This document shows positions 1 to 11,345 of a stretch of 64,000 nt of DNA, in pieces; within the stretch, counting starts at the first letter, position 1, and every line of letters begins with the position of its first letter. The stretch is from assembly GCF_038502225.1 (NCBI RefSeq), contig NW_027196909.1, positions 1 through 64,000 of the forward strand, in the 5' to 3' direction. This DNA is from Cherax quadricarinatus. Taxonomy: Eukaryota > Arthropoda > Malacostraca > Decapoda > Parastacidae. The notes under the pieces are model-generated. The model saw nothing but the letters and a program-made list of their open reading frames with translations, searched no databases and had not been told where the DNA came from. The translations under genes were made by a program, and so were the position numbers.

Positions 1-297
1 AGGTGCATAAATGAAATACAGGAATAAAGGGGATACCATTATAGTACTAAAAATATTTAGCCAACACAGGACTCTCTACAATAGGTTAATGTTGGAAAAA
101 TTTAGATTTAGAAAGAATATAGGAAAACATTAGGTTAGCAGAGTTGTGGACGAGTGGAACAAAATCGTGAGTAGCGTCACTGAAACTTTGTATAGCTTTA
201 AAAATAAGTTAGACAAGTACATGGGTGGGTGAGAGTTGGACCTGGGACCTGCTTAGCTTGGGCCAGGAGGCCTCCAGCAGTGCTCCTTTCTTACGGT
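1..297 (+). pseudogene. CR1-like LINE 3' end remnant
   Basis: The reading frame around 90-231 gives a degenerate version of the LINE C-terminus seen at 41756-42349 and 47630-49563 (FRFRKNIGK, VSRVVDEWN, LDKYMGG), with an in-frame TAG near 132. The tail (GGGCCAGGAGGCCTCC...) matches the GGCC-rich 3' end of the same family. This is a 5'-truncated dead copy; the window edge cuts its upstream part. Confidence 0.75.
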
Positions 298-329
298 AAC
301 TTGTCCGGTGCACCAGCACCGGACAAGTT
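298..329. repeat. perfect 14-bp inverted repeat
   Basis: Arms 298-311 (AACTTGTCCGGTGC) and 316-329 are perfectly complementary around a 4-base loop. The hairpin directly follows the LINE 3' end. No terminator or RNA family is recognised. Confidence 0.7.
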
Positions 330-1318
330 CCCATAAGGGTCGATCAGATTATGATTGTGACTCAATAAAAAGAGGCAGGAGGCACTGTAACAAAACTAAG
401 ACCTAGATACTCTCAAACTGTTTTATAGAGTATGCAAATAGCTCTCAGAATTATATTTTATTATAAGAATAGCAAAAATGTGAGGGCTTGCAGTACTTTA
501 AATGAATCAGTAACTTAATAAATGTTACATACACTATAAATTAGTTTTAAATGTAAAACAAAAATGGAGATTTTATAGAAAAAAATGCCTAGCTCGTAGG
601 TAACATGCATTATATAATACATATTCAGTACATGCATTATATAATACATATTCAGTATGTAAGTGATTTCAAATATAAAAGAAAGTTACAATTATTAGCC
701 AGCCAGGCTAAAGTAGAATAAAAAATAATCTTACCAATGCCACTATAAACAAAAAAAAAATTAAAGGTGCATCACTAAAGCTGTTACTTAAAGTAGTGCC
801 TTGCCAAGAGTGAAGTTATTTCTGAAAAGACAAAATGCATAAATTAATAAGGTACACTAAAAAAATCTAGCAGAGAACTTCCCTTGATTATATAAACAAT
901 CTTTTACCATGCATAAATTTTTTATACAACAAATGGCATCTGGATCAACTCTGAAAGCCTTCTTTACCACCAGGCACTTTGTCCCTTACAGGTTAAGATT
1001 TTCCCCACAAGTAAAATATTTAAATGCTAAGAATCTGAGGGTAGGAATGATGAAAATATGGTAAATATAGTTAGCAAGTGCAGGAATGAGAACAGCAGAA
1101 ACACAAATAAACGTATTACAGTATAAAACTGTTTCATAAGTTAGGCAAAGAAAACTATCCCTATGAATTCACAGTAAATCATGCCTTTATCCCAGCATAT
1201 CTCAAGAGAAGCAATAGCATTAAATAGTCATCAAACTGCCTTTCTCTTTTCCAGTCTTTTCCTCGTGTCCCAAAATTTGTGCTGAAAGATGTGGGTACAC
1301 GTCAGAGAACACAATGTG
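330..1318. other. AT-rich intergenic stretch, no gene seen
   Basis: No coding frame of note. It holds a 27-bp perfect tandem duplication at 603-629 and 630-656 (starting ACATGCATTA) and several A-runs. Confidence 0.6.
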
Positions 1319-2295
1319 TTAACCCTTTCATTGTCCAGACCCCCAAAATTTATGTTGCTCTCAGTGTCCAATTTAAAAAAAAAAAAAATCTGAAATGGTA
1401 GACAATCTTTTTCTGAAGGTAATGACAACAAAAACACAAAATTTGATGGAAAACTTACAGAATTGCACAGGCACAGTTAGTGGTCTTGGCACAATTTATG
1501 CATCAGCACTTTCACCCACATTTTCTTAGCTATTTTGCTAGTGTGCCTTCTGTTCTACTGATTGAGCACAAGAAACCACTCATTTAACTATTTCAACCAC
1601 TCTAAAGTACACAGTACTGTGTACAAAGTACACAGAATTCAGTAATTTGGCCAATTTTACACAAAATTAAAAAAATACCAATTTAAAAATAGAGCCCATA
1701 ATAAAGAATGTAGACATTCCTGGCACTAAAACAACACTTCCTCTGTTCATTAATCACATTCCCAGGCCTCTCCTATATTACGCTTACCTTCCATTTTGAA
1801 TTTTTATTCATGCAAACATAGAAGATTTGCTCTTTCTCAAATAATAAAATATGTATAACCAGGAAAGATTGGTCATCCCAGTAACTGAATCAGACCTGTT
1901 TAATTAAAACCCATAAAACTGACTGGGGTGTTGGGAAGCCTTACTTGCCCTCAGCAAAAACGGTAAAAAATTATTTCCGCTCAATTTTAAGTTACATGTA
2001 TGTTACTTCCAGTTCTGAAACCAAATAAAATTATCTCTATTTCAGTAATATGCATTCCATCCTATTTAATGGTACCAAGAAAAAAAAAATGTCAATATAT
2101 TAAACTGTCCACAGGGTCAGTTTTGTTTTTCCCATCATGCACTGCATATGGCAGGATTTTTTTTATAATGTGCACACTCATTCTCTCATATTTAGGGCCA
2201 AAATTTACTGCTCACAATTTATGTGAGTGAGCCTAAGGGACCCTGTTCTTAATGACACAGTCCTATGTGACAGCCACTGAAAGGGCTAACATCCC
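1319..2295. repeat. R1 repeat, complete copy
   Basis: A non-coding repeat that starts TTAACCCTTTCATTGTCC and ends ...CACTGAAAGGGCTAAC, so its ends are short imperfect inverted repeats. Landmarks shared with other copies are TGGTAGACAATCTTTTTCTGA, CATTTTGAATTTTTATTCA, and a CCCATCATGCACTGCAT block near 2132. Related copies lie at 4804-5316, 11761-14215, 15353-17203 and 58880-59355. The short open frames inside it are chance frames. The class is unknown; a non-autonomous DNA transposon is possible. Confidence 0.65.
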
Positions 2296-2309
2296 AATAT
2301 CACCATACT

Positions 2310-3637
2310 GGAGGGATCTGGACATGCTTTGGAATCGAAAGCTAACCCAAAAAGTTTTTTCCAGGTTTATAAAACAAAAGTTAGAGATAAGATAGGTCCC
2401 TTAAAAATAACTCTGGGCATCTTACTGACAAGGAGAAAGAAATGTGCTCTATTCTTAATAATTATTTTCTCTCGGTTTTCACTCATGAAGACACTAACAA
2501 TATCCCAAAATTTATTTTTATAGTGGGCCTGAAGATGATAAATTATGCAATATCACAGTCACTAGCGAAATGGTTATCAAACAGATAGACCGGTTAAAGC
2601 AAAATAAATCCCCGGGCCCTGATGAACTTTTTTCAAGGGTTCTTAAAGAGTGTAAAATGGAACTTTGTGAACCACTGACTAATATTTTTAATATTTCTCT
2701 TCAAACAGGTGTAGTGTCTGATATGTGGAAGATGGCTAATGTAATTCCTATATTTAAAGCAGGGGACAAGTCGTTACGGTCAAATTACCGTCCAATAAGC
2801 CTAACCTCAATTGTAGGCAAATTACTAAGTCAATTATAGCTGATAATATAAGAAGCCATCTGGATAAGCACAGCTTGATTAATGATACTCAGCATGGATT
2901 CATGAGGGGCCGTTCCTGCCTAACTAATTTATTAACTTTCTTCAGTAAAGCTTTTGAGGCCGTTGATCATGATAAAGAATTCGATAACATTTATTTAGAT
3001 TTTAGTAAGGCTTTTGATAGAGTACCGCACCAGAGACTGTTAAAGAAAGTGGCAGCTCATGGCATTGGGGGAAAAGTGCTGTCATGGATTGAGTCATGGC
3101 TCACCAATAGGAAGCAGAGAGTATGTTTAAATGGGGTTAAATCCGAGTGGGGATCTGTAACAAGTGGTGTTCCACAGGATTCAGTCTTGGGCCCATTGTT
3201 GTTTATAATATATATCAATGACCTTGATGAGGGAATTACTAGTGATATGAGCAAATTCGCCGATGACACAAAGATAGGTAGAATAACTGATTCAAACTTA
3301 TATGTTGGGAACTTCAGGAGGATTTAAACAAACTCAATTCCTGGTCAGAAAAGTGGCAGATGCAGTTCAGTGTAGATAAATGCAAGGTTCTGAAGCTCGG
3401 GAGTGTCCATAACCCTAGTACTTATCAGTTAAATACCGTAGAACTTAGCAGTACAGATTGCGAAGAGGATTTGGGGGTTCTGGTAAGCAGCAACCTTAAA
3501 CCAAGACAGCAGTGCTGAAGCATACGTAACAAAGCAAACAGATTACTGGGATTTATATCTAGAAGTGTAAGCAACAGAAGTCCAGCAGTTATTTTACAAC
3601 TTTATACATCATTAGTAGGGCCTCACCTATGCTCAGT
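2310..3637 (+). pseudogene. CR1-like LINE reverse transcriptase, degenerate
   Basis: Three successive frames (2329-2523, 2570-2839, 2875-3327) and a decayed stretch to about 3637 align in order with the RT half of the LINE ORF at 47630-49563. Visible blocks are NPKSFFQVYKTKVRDKIGPLK, the fingers region [31 protein letters not shown], the A motif [27 protein letters not shown] (Gln-Asp instead of Gln-Gly) and the catalytic KFADDTKIG. Frameshifts near 2525 and 2840 and a stop at 3325 disable it. The 5' end (endonuclease) is absent. It abuts a minus-strand relative at about 3640. Confidence 0.85.
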
Positions 3638-4803
3638 TCCTCTTTACATTCATTTAACACCCTTGCAAACAGTTCATCATGACCTGGGGATTTGTTAGGT
3701 TTTAGTTTCTCTATTTGTCTGAGGACCATGTCACTAGTTACTGCAATCATACATAGTTTATTATTATCCTGTTCTACATAATCTATTATTTCGGGAGTAT
3801 CGCTAGTACAATGGACCCCCGGTTTACGATCAGCTCCCAATGTGACCAATTATGTAAGTGTATTTATGTAAGTGCGTTTGCATGTGTATGTTTGGGGTTC
3901 TGAAATGGACTAATCTAATTCACAATATTCCTTATGGGAACAAATTCGGTCAGTACTGGCACCTGAACATACTTCTGGAATGAAATATCGTAAACCAGGG
4001 GTCCACTGTATTTTCCTGGGTGAAAACTGGGAGGAGGTAGGTATTGAGAATTTCACACACATCCTTATCACTGTCAGTGATCTGACCAGAGTTACTCTTA
4101 AATGGGCCAATCTTGTCCCTAATCTTACTTCTGTATACCTGAAAGAACCCTTTTGGGTTAGTCTTTGAATCCCTTGCGACTTTAGCCTCATAATCCCTTT
4201 TTGCTTTTCTTATTCCTTTCTTTATTTCTCTCTTTAATTGAATATATTGATTTCTTAACTGCCCATCCCCTCTTTTGATACGCCTATATATGCCTCTCTG
4301 TTGACCGATGAGATATTCTAATCTATTGTTCATCCATTTGGGATCATTTTTGTTAGATCTAATTTCCCTACTCCGAGCAAAAGTTGTCTGGGCAGCTAGA
4401 ACTATGCTCTGAAAAACGTCATATTGGCAACCAAGATCACCTACCTGGCCCATAGTCAGGACATCTCAATTTAGCCCACCCAGGTAATTTTTCAGTCCCA
4501 TGAAGTCGGCCAAGCGAAAATCAGGGACAGAGATTTGATTGCAGTTATCTGGGTAATTCCATGATATATTGGAACTAAGTGATTTGTGATCACTTTCCCC
4601 AAGCTCATCATTAACCTCAAGATTATTAATTAGTGAATCTTGGTTGGCAAGAACCAAGTCAAGCAGATTGTTTCCTCTAGTTGGTTCTGTCACAACCTGT
4701 TCTAAAAAGCAATCCTGAACTGTATCAAGAAAGTCACTAGACTCAAGATTTCCTGTCATACTGTTCCAATCAATTTGTCTAAAGTTAAAATCTCTCATTA
4801 TCA
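3638..4803 (-). pseudogene. CR1-like LINE endonuclease/RT junction fragment
   Basis: Minus-strand frames 4466-4804, 3950-4453 and 3589-3849 give the end of an AP-endonuclease domain (RDFNFRQIDWN, LLDLVLANQDSLI, ELGESDHKSL), then the linker REIRSNKNDPKWMNNRLEYL and the start of RT (LKPNKSPGHDELFARVLNE). It has frameshifts at about 4460 and is split by a 200-bp MITE at 3809-4008. The 3' part (RT palm) is missing. It meets the plus-strand LINE tail-to-tail at about 3638. Confidence 0.8.
3809..4008. mobile_element. Tigger/pogo-like MITE, 200 bp
   Basis: Imperfect terminal inverted repeats CAATGGACCCCCGGTTTACG and CGTAAACCAGGGGTCCACTG are flanked by TA on both sides (3807-3808 and 4009-4010), the target duplication of Tc1/mariner/pogo elements. 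It contains the CTTATGGGAA subterminal block also seen in the larger Tigger-like elements here. It interrupts the LINE frame and has no coding capacity. Confidence 0.8.
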
Positions 4804-5316
4804 CAACATTTTCATTCTCACAAATAGAAGATTTACTGTTATGCAGACTACTGCATTAGTGTAGAAATGGTATAAATAATACCAGCGCACTTGTGAAAGA
4901 ATATTAGACTCGCCAGTTGACGTGTATTGGACGCTTGGCATGATTTGTTTACTTTTGAACTTTGGTAAAAACCGAACATTTCTGCTACTCTGAGCTCCAT
5001 TTCAAGGTAATATGTCTTCTATTCTATAAAATGAGACCAGGAAAACTAAAATACAACCATAAATACCATATGAAAATACACTGCAAAGTCGCTGTTGTAA
5101 ACCAAAAACACAGTCGAAGTTTTTTTTTCTCATTATGCATTGTGTGCTGCAGGATTTTTTTAATACTGTGCACACTGACCACAGACCCATTCTTTCATAT
5201 GTAGGCCTACCAGCTTTCTCTCACTAGATTTGAAGGTGCCAGAATTTAGGCGTACTAGTACGTCAATAACCCTGGTGTTTAAGCCGTACTAGTACATCGG
5301 AAACCCTGAAAGGGTT
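4804..5316. repeat. R1 repeat, partial copy
   Basis: It shares the R1 right-hand landmarks (CATTATGCATTGTG, GTGCACACTGACCACAGACCCATTC) and ends in CCTGAAAGGGTTAA at about 5303-5317. The left half is replaced by the LINE fragment ending at 4803. Confidence 0.6.
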
Positions 5317-5317
5317 A

Positions 5318-6272
5318 AATTTCCAGACAAAATGGAGAGACGCAGATCTCAGGTAGGGAAGGGTGAACCATGTAACGAGCTTTGGTCATAATTTGAAGTG
5401 TCTGTATTAGCCAAATGCAATAAAGCAGGGCCCTCCTGTACATCAACACAACATCAACTCCTGTTACAATTGATTTTCACTTTACTCTAGTTCTCTCCTA
5501 TATTTAATGTCAGACTAAACATGAGAGGTAAAAGCACTATATTTGGAGACTACTGTACTTTTTTTTTGGCATAGATCAACATAAAGCCAACCCAAACTAA
5601 ATGTTTCACAATTATTATCCCCAGCAATGTTACACAAGTGCATGTGAAAAAACATTCTTACATTTACTTTCAGACGTTCTGATGTCCATAACCTTTAGAG
5701 AAGATTCAACAAAGTTGAACTGGCAATCCCAAGGAATGCTTCCAATACATACCAAACTATACTTTCCTTCCTTCAACCCTAAAACACACTAACACCACTT
5801 TGGAAAAAAGTTATCTTTCTTACCAATCAAACGACTTTCACAAAGCAACACCAGTGCTGCCATAGCAACCAGTACATCCATCATACTCACTAGGACCAAA
5901 GTACATAACCTTGAATTCCAGATTGTGACCAAGGGAAAAAATGATAAAAACCTACGCATGCACAAGACAACCTGAACAACATGTATACAACACCAGATAA
6001 CCACCAGCTTAGCCTGTGAGTGTTCTATACAGTGTCTGTTTAACCCTTTTCCCCCTCCTTGAAAAGAGGGAAAAAAGGGAGTGTTCCCATGACTGTTATT
6101 CCCCTTTATGTAAAAGTATGGGAGGGGAATTGATGGTACTCCCAAGCTGCCTTGAGGAAGAGTTCCCATCAAGACATGCCATGTGCTAGGTTTCCTGTGA
6201 ATTCATTAACTGTAAACTTGCAATATGAGTTTATACCCAGTTGATTTCTGGGTCTCAGATCATCGATGAGTA
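5318..6272. other. no supported gene
   Basis: A 127-residue minus frame at 5789-6172 is hydrophobic and shows no recognisable domain. A possible donor (GTAAGAAAG, minus strand, about 5820) follows it, but no convincing in-phase exon could be built. I leave it unannotated. Confidence 0.5.
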
Positions 6273-6469
6273 TTATGAATATAAGTGTGGCTGACATTCT
6301 CTCACATACTGAAAGTACTCTTCTCTCATCTTTGCCAGCAGTTTGGCAACAATGCCCTGGGTAGAGGCCTGATGCAGGCTGAGCAGTCTGACTCTTGAAT
6401 GTCCATGGACAGTCTTCAGTTTAGCACCAACAGTACACATCAGAATGTATGCCTCCTGTGCCATGAGAA
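6273..6469 (-). CDS. possible terminal exon of a host gene
   Basis: The minus-strand frame runs from a plausible acceptor (CTGGCTCCTTAG before 6469) to a TAA at 6273-6275. It reads ...LMAQEAYILMCTVGAK, then LKTVHGHSRVRLLSLHQAS, TQGIVAKLLAKMREEYFQYV and RECQPHLYS. It is unlike any repeat in the window and has a soluble, helical composition, which suggests genuine coding sequence. The exon would start with two bases of a codon, matching the +1-base end of the alternative frame of the 120-nt exon at 9151-9270. I do not recognise the protein. A chance frame in unique DNA is the alternative. Confidence 0.4.
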
Positions 6470-7350
6470 CTAAGGAGCCAGATTAGTAGCCACCCATAGT
6501 TTAACATGTTCTAGACGTCTATTAAGAAAAATGTGCGAGAAAATACTGAGACTCACTTTAAATGTTAGAGGATTTTCTGGACCTAAGCAAGAATCCACAT
6601 TCTAAGGATGGACTTGATGTTATAGGCACTTTAGTGAATCAAGTGTCAGCAGTAACAATACAACATTTGGGCATCATCATAGCTCTTATCACCGATCAGG
6701 ACATTAGTTGAATGACATCCTGTCCAGCAAAACACACCGAAGATCCCAAATATTCTACCTGGGTACTGGCCCAGTTCTCTTTCCTTACCATGTTCATTAA
6801 ATAGATTGTGTAAGGCAGGCAAGGACTTGATTAAAGCATAGCAGTGTTGATATTAGGGCAAGTGAGAGGTCATCAAGCTATGGGGCCTGTCAAAGTGTTA
6901 ATTCAACATTTTGTATATTCATCCTTCATGTCAAGTCCCACTTATCCAGTGATTAGGTGTACTGGATCATTTATCATGGTCTGAACCCAAGAACCAGGCA
7001 TCTTCATGGGCTATCCTGGAAAGCGTAACAATGTCCAGTGTACTTGTCGAGGGTGTGTCCAACAAACATTTCAGAGGTATGTTGCAGCTGGTATTCTCTG
7101 GGTGGAAGACTGACACTAAGTCAGAATCGGTCAAGTCAGTAAATACATATATTCCCAACACTAGACACTCCCCAAAACAAAAATGCATAGAAACAGCATT
7201 TACAACATCTTTTCATATGTGTACAGTTATGCAAATATAAGGCAGCTTCTTCTCTGTAATACCAGCACAATAGACCCTGCCATCACCTAACAACCACCAA
7301 TACCACAACAACCACCACCGTCACTACTACACCTTTCAATTGTTTACACT
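6470..7350. other. no supported gene
   Basis: Unique-looking sequence without a convincing exon or repeat. Confidence 0.5.
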
Positions 7351-7353
7351 GGC

Positions 7354-7611
7354 TTGATAAAGCCTCTGGCAAGCATAATATCGATGAGTAAGACATGTGC
7401 GTCAGCTGGGCATCTTTTTTTGTTGAAATGTTTAAACTACACAGTAGGCTTTATCAGTCAACTACAAGGGACAAAAAGGCACAAAGGACCCCAAAAAAGT
7501 CACTTCGACCTTTTTTGGGTTACTCTAGGTACTCTACACATATGCTGCTATGTATGATACTCTATGTAACTGTAGATGAATGGCTCAGAGAACCGACAAG
7601 TTGATAAATTA
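7354..7611 (-). repeat. decayed Penelope-type terminal repeat
   Basis: It contains ACACAGTAGGCTTTATCAGTC, a decayed form of the CACAGTGGCTTCATCAGTCC core found in the other terminal repeats here, plus the flanking GAATGGCTCAGAGAACCGAC...ATAAATTAGACA block that recurs at 18650 and 32772. Confidence 0.5.
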
Positions 7612-8095
7612 GACATGTGCAATATTTGGGTATCTTTAATGAGGAAACTTTTTGCCACACAGTAGCTTCATCAGTCCATAGCAAGGAGAATGGTGAAGAA
7701 CAGAAGTCGTTTGAAGTAATCAGTCTTGAGTCGATGTGATCAGTCCATCAATCTTGAAAAGAATATAGGATATGTGCGAAGAAATGGCTTATATACTACA
7801 GGCAAGAGAGGTGCAGCAGTCGTAGGTGTTATCACATTTGACGAATGTGAAAGTAGATCATACCACCTACAACTGCTGCACCTTTCCTGCCTACAGTATA
7901 TAAGCCATTTCTTTGCACATATGCTGTATTCTTTTCAAGATTGATGGACTGATCACATTGTCTCAAGGCTGAAGGACTGGTTACCTCAAACTCCTCCTGT
8001 TCTTCACCATTCTCCTTTGTATGGACTGATGAAGCCACTGTGTGGTGAAACATTTCCTCATTAAAGATACCCAAATGTCGCATATGTATCTAATT
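7612..8095. mobile_element. Penelope-derived palindrome, ~230-bp arms
   Basis: The left arm (TTAGACATGTGCAATATTTGGG...) reappears inverted at the right end (...CCCAAATGTCGCATATGTATC). The arms include hammerhead-like cores in opposite orientation: minus 7642-7677 and plus 8023-8057 (GGACTGATGAAGCCACTGTG). Both cores have lost the ACGU stem III (AAAG and ACAT). The centre is near 7855, in a CAGCAGTCGTAGGTG / CACCTACAACTGCTG inverted pair. No coding sequence remains. Confidence 0.65.
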
Positions 8096-8164
8096 TATCT
8101 ATGTAACTGTATTTTTGTATACCTGAATAAACTTACTTACATGACTGGAACAATATACAAATAA

Positions 8165-8290
8165 CCCCACACATAGGAGATAAAAGTTTATGCTGACGTT
8201 TTGGTCTGACTTGGAACATTGACAAGTCACACTAGCACATGATATATACTGGCTCCCTCACCCTCCTATGTGCAGGTTATTTGTGTAATA
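8165..8290 (-). repeat. Penelope-type terminal repeat fragment
   Basis: Minus-strand 8192-8230 reads GACTTGTCAATGTTCCAAGT followed by CAGACC and AAAACGTC, the same layout as the copy at 54271-54308. TCCTATGTGTGGG and a sequence matching CCTCCTATGTGCAGG at 8263-8277 form an outer inverted pair. Confidence 0.5.
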
Positions 8291-8305
8291 CAGAGAAGAA
8301 TGTAT

Positions 8306-8555
8306 TGTAGGCAGCAGTAGTAGTAGTGAAGAGGTAAAGATGACTGATGTAATCAGTATATCAATCTCAGAGAAATAGTTTGATGTGGTCAGTCCCTCAG
8401 CCTGGAGAAGAGCTCAGCTCCATGGTCTGAAACAATACGGAGCTGAACTCTTTTCCAGGCTGAAGGACTGACCACCTCAAACTATTTCTCCAAGACTGAT
8501 GGACTGACTATATTATATTATCTTTACCACACCATTACTCCTGCTGCCTACAATA
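8306..8555. repeat. 250-bp palindrome
   Basis: TTGTAGGCAGCAG...AGTAATGGT-type left arm and CCTGCTGCCTACAATAG right arm are complementary. The inner arms GTGGTCAGTCCCTCAGCCTGG and CCAGGCTGAAGGACTGACCAC flank a short centre near 8430. Its vocabulary (GGTCAGTCC, AAGACTGATGGACTGA) is that of the Penelope terminal repeats. Confidence 0.6.
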
Positions 8556-9150
8556 GTTGCACATGCATCTTATCAACTTCTTGTTATTTTATACCATTTT
8601 CAACAAGCAAACTATTGTTTGCAATAGCCTGATAAGAGTTCCCAGAGAGTGAATGTAGCAATAGTTACTCATGTCAATTTGTCTAACAATGCCAACACCC
8701 AGTACAGTATTCTAATTCTCAAATATTCTACTGTCCCTCAACAACTAGGGTAGACTTGTACAGGAGACAATGTACGAAAGAAGTGTTTTTTGACAAGGTC
8801 AGGGTAGATTTAAACATGAAGACTGCTATACTAGTCTAGCTGGCTTAAAACTTTATAATGCACCCTATCCTGCAGACAGTAGTCAAAAAATTAAGAGAGG
8901 CACATAATGGGTCCAGAGACTGCATATCCATGTAATAGTAGTTAAGAAAGTTAATGAACTACTTACAAGCTTTTAATTTAGTTACAATCCTAATTTTTTC
9001 TTAATTTAACAAGCAGAGAAAATAGCATAAGCAGTACCTTTCTATAACTAGGGAAACTTGCACAACATTTTTTTTTTTTTTTAGAAGACTGTATAATTTT
9101 TTTTATAAAGGATCTTTATAAACAAATGTTCTTCAGTATTTGCATCTTAC
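8556..9150. other. no supported gene
   Basis: AT-rich sequence with poly-T at about 9068-9082; nothing further seen. Confidence 0.5.
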
Positions 9151-9270
9151 CTAATGATAATGTTCTTCCTCTGGAAATGAAAGAATGCTTGGATGGACTT
9201 GCCTGCAGATCTCCAGCAGTTCTAGGGTGTTTATATAGTGTTTGACTCTGCTGAGATATCGAACAGGAAC
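9151..9270 (-). CDS. candidate exon 4 of a spliced host gene
   Basis: A 120-nt minus-strand segment bounded by a pyrimidine-rich acceptor (AAATTTCTTTCAG before 9270) and a strong donor (GTAAGATG after 9151). In phase 0, continuous with the exon at 20114-20212, it encodes VPVRYLSRVKHYINTLELLE, ICRQVHPSILSFPEEEHYH and then TAG as the very last codon. In a second frame it is open throughout (SCSISQQSQTLYKHPRTAGD...) and would join the exon at 6273-6469 in phase; that needs an unseen exon upstream to change phase. The splice signals are good; the frame is unresolved. Protein not recognised. Confidence 0.5.
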   Translation of the reverse strand, partial: VPVRYLSRVKHYINTLELLEICRQVHPSILSFPEEEHYH

Positions 9271-9435
9271 CTGAAAGAAATTTACAAAATATTATCAATA
9301 TTGTACGGTATGAGATACCAACATGATGGTAAGGGGAAGACACACAGTTGTGTAGAACTTTTAGTGATGACAGTTTTCTTGAGAGGTGAACCTGATAAAG
9401 CCTACTGTGTACAAAACATCACTAATCCGGTAGGC

Positions 9436-9930
9436 CATCACTAATCTGGTTCCATCACTAATTTCGGCTAACATAACTTCAAATTTCCCGGGTTGCCTCA
9501 CCAACCTGCTGTACTTGCTGAACAAACTGTTGGTGTCACTTGCAAACATAGGCTAGCAATTCCAATTTGTTTTTCTCCGTTTATTGTTATAACCTGCTCG
9601 CTTTAACCCCAAACATAGTTCCAATGAATAAAGAAAATGCTTCTCGTTGTGTAAAGAGCAAACGCTGTACAAAGTCCATGAAAGACAAGGTTGAACTTCT
9701 GGAAAAACTTGACAGCAGTGTGTCTGTGAGAAGCTTGTGTGAATTATACAGCACTGGCTCTTCCACAGTTTATGACAAAGAAAAATTACTTTTCTTTGCT
9801 AACAGTGATTCAAAGAAGCAGATGTGTAAAATGAATGAAGGAAAATGTTGAGAACTAGATCAAGCTCTGATGAAGTGGTTTAGGCTACGTGTAAGTAAAG
9901 ATGTCGAGTTGTAAATTTCAGCTCTTCACT
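9436..9930 (+). pseudogene. Jerky/Tigger-type transposase N-terminal fragment
   Basis: Frame from 9624 gives MNKENASRCVKSKRCTKSMK, then DKVELLEKLDSSVSVRSLCE and LYSTGSSTVYDKEKLLF. This is the layout of the CENP-B/Jerky N-terminal helix-turn-helix (K-R..S..DK.E.L..LD..VS...L...Y..G.STV.D). After an in-frame TGA at 9849 the frame continues ELDQALMKWFRLRVSKDVEL, the start of the second (Tc5-type) DNA-binding domain, then stops. The DDE catalytic core is missing. A dead pogo-superfamily remnant. Confidence 0.65.
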
Positions 9931-9985
9931 TTAGAAGCGGCAGTGATGACCTTTCTTGTGTAAGTCAAAATGGTTAACTTTATTT

Positions 9986-10075
9986 ACCCTTTCATTGTTG
10001 GTACCATTGTATCAGGGCTTTGAAGCCCACTGGGAGCAAGTTTGTGAGCAGGGGTCACTACAGTGAAAGGGTTAA
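9986..10075. repeat. R1-like mini copy
   Basis: Starts CCCTTTCATTGTTGG and ends CAGTGAAAGGGTTAA: the same inverted ends as R1 with only ~90 bp between them. Confidence 0.5.
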
Positions 10076-10735
10076 GAAACTACAAGCTATCGGCATGGGT
10101 ACTGTAGACTGGTTTAAATCCTACCTTAGCAACAGGAAACAAATTCTTAAGATCAACAACATAGAATCAGAACCCATGTCGATAACATGTGGGGTTCCTC
10201 AAGGTAATATTCTGGGTCCTTTACTATGGGAACAAGTCAACCATGTCCTCAATGAAATAAGCTGGGAAGATATCCTAAACAACACAGATCTGAACCTAGA
10301 AAAAATAAGCTGTGTGGCTCTTGAGATCTGCTCAAGGCACATTCCATTAAGAAAAAGAAAGAGATGTAAACCAGAAAGAGAGACTCCCTATACAGACAAA
10401 GGTAAAGAGTCACAGAGCTGCTGAGAGGGGCCAATATATCTGAAATATGAAGGGAGGCACTGGCCAATGAAATTGCAAATATTGAACTGAAGGAATCTTA
10501 CAGGAGACAAGAATCACAGGAAGAACTAAAAGCCATAAAGGAAATTGAAAAAACCCAAAATACTTTTTCTTATGCCAAATCTAAGGAAAAAACAACATCC
10601 AGTATTGGGCCCCTGCTTAGGCGAGATGGGACATACACAGATGACAACCAAGAAATGAGTGAGATACTAAAGTCCCAATACGACTCAGTGTTCAGCGAGT
10701 TGCTGCCCAGACTAAGGGTCGATAAATTAGACACA
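10076..10735 (+). pseudogene. LINE fragments, RT and pre-RT pieces out of order
   Basis: 10076-10230 encodes an RT segment (GTVDWFKSYLSNRKQI, then GVPQGNILGPLL) that breaks off at about 10230. It is followed by sequence that normally lies between endonuclease and RT (VNHVLNEISWEDILNNTDLN, then after frameshifts EALANEIANIELKESYRRQE and SSIGPLLRRDGTYTDDNQEM). The order is scrambled relative to a LINE ORF2, so at least two pieces have been joined. Non-functional. Confidence 0.6.
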
Positions 10736-10900
10736 CATGCAACACTTTGGTATCTTTAGTGATGAAACGTTTCGCCACACAGTGGCTTCATCAGTCCACA
10801 CAAAGGAGAATCGTGAAGAACACAAGGAGTTTGAGGTAATCAGTCCTTCAGCCTTGAAGTCGATGTTGTCGGTCCATCAATCTTGAAAAGAATGGTCGAC
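10736..10900 (-). repeat. Penelope-type terminal repeat, solo
   Basis: Contains GGGTCGATAAATTAGACACACATGC, TTTGGTATCTTTAGTG and the hammerhead-like core at 10763-10797. The remainder (AGTCCTTCAGCCTTGAAG, GGTCCATCAATCTTGAAAAG) matches the copies at 7.7 kb and 18.7 kb. Confidence 0.6.
10763..10797 (-). ncRNA. hammerhead-like ribozyme motif
   Basis: Minus strand: GGA, core CUGAUGA, one extra A, stem II GCCAC-UGU-GUGGC, GAA, palindromic ACGU, U, then UCA. Stem I here is only two pairs (GA/UC). Core nucleotides are intact. Confidence 0.5.
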
Positions 10901-11345
10901 AACCCAAATTAATTTTTTATGAATGAGACCCAAAATGTTGTCATCTCAAAAACCTCAGCTATTATCCTAATCTCCTCACTTAGCAATGTACTCGTTTACC
11001 GACGCCCCAGACTTACGACGGGCTCTCTGACTAGTATGAATGCCTAAATAATGTATATTAGAGCTGATTTCCTCTATTCTGTTTATTACAATATACAGTA
11101 CACTACTGTATAAACATTTAAAAGCATACCAGAAATGTTAGAAATGGTGCAAAGGTGACATTAAAGCAATATCAAAGATGAGCGACACAAACCCACTACC
11201 ATTATAGTATGCGCCTCACTTAGCGATGAATTTATTTAAAAATGTGGTCTTAGGAACAGAACTCCACCATTATGCATTATTTAGTTATGCATACTGTTCA
11301 GAGAGCCTGTCGTAAGTCCAAGTTATTAGTGAATGAGTATGTTTC

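Noticed and set aside
1231..1437. Short minus-strand coding frame
   Set aside because: It spans the left end of an R1 repeat copy and its flank, and contains a run of Phe codons from the A-tract.
5789..6172. 127-residue minus-strand hydrophobic frame with a donor-like GTAAGAAAG
   Set aside because: No acceptor gives an exon in phase with the neighbours, and no domain is recognisable.
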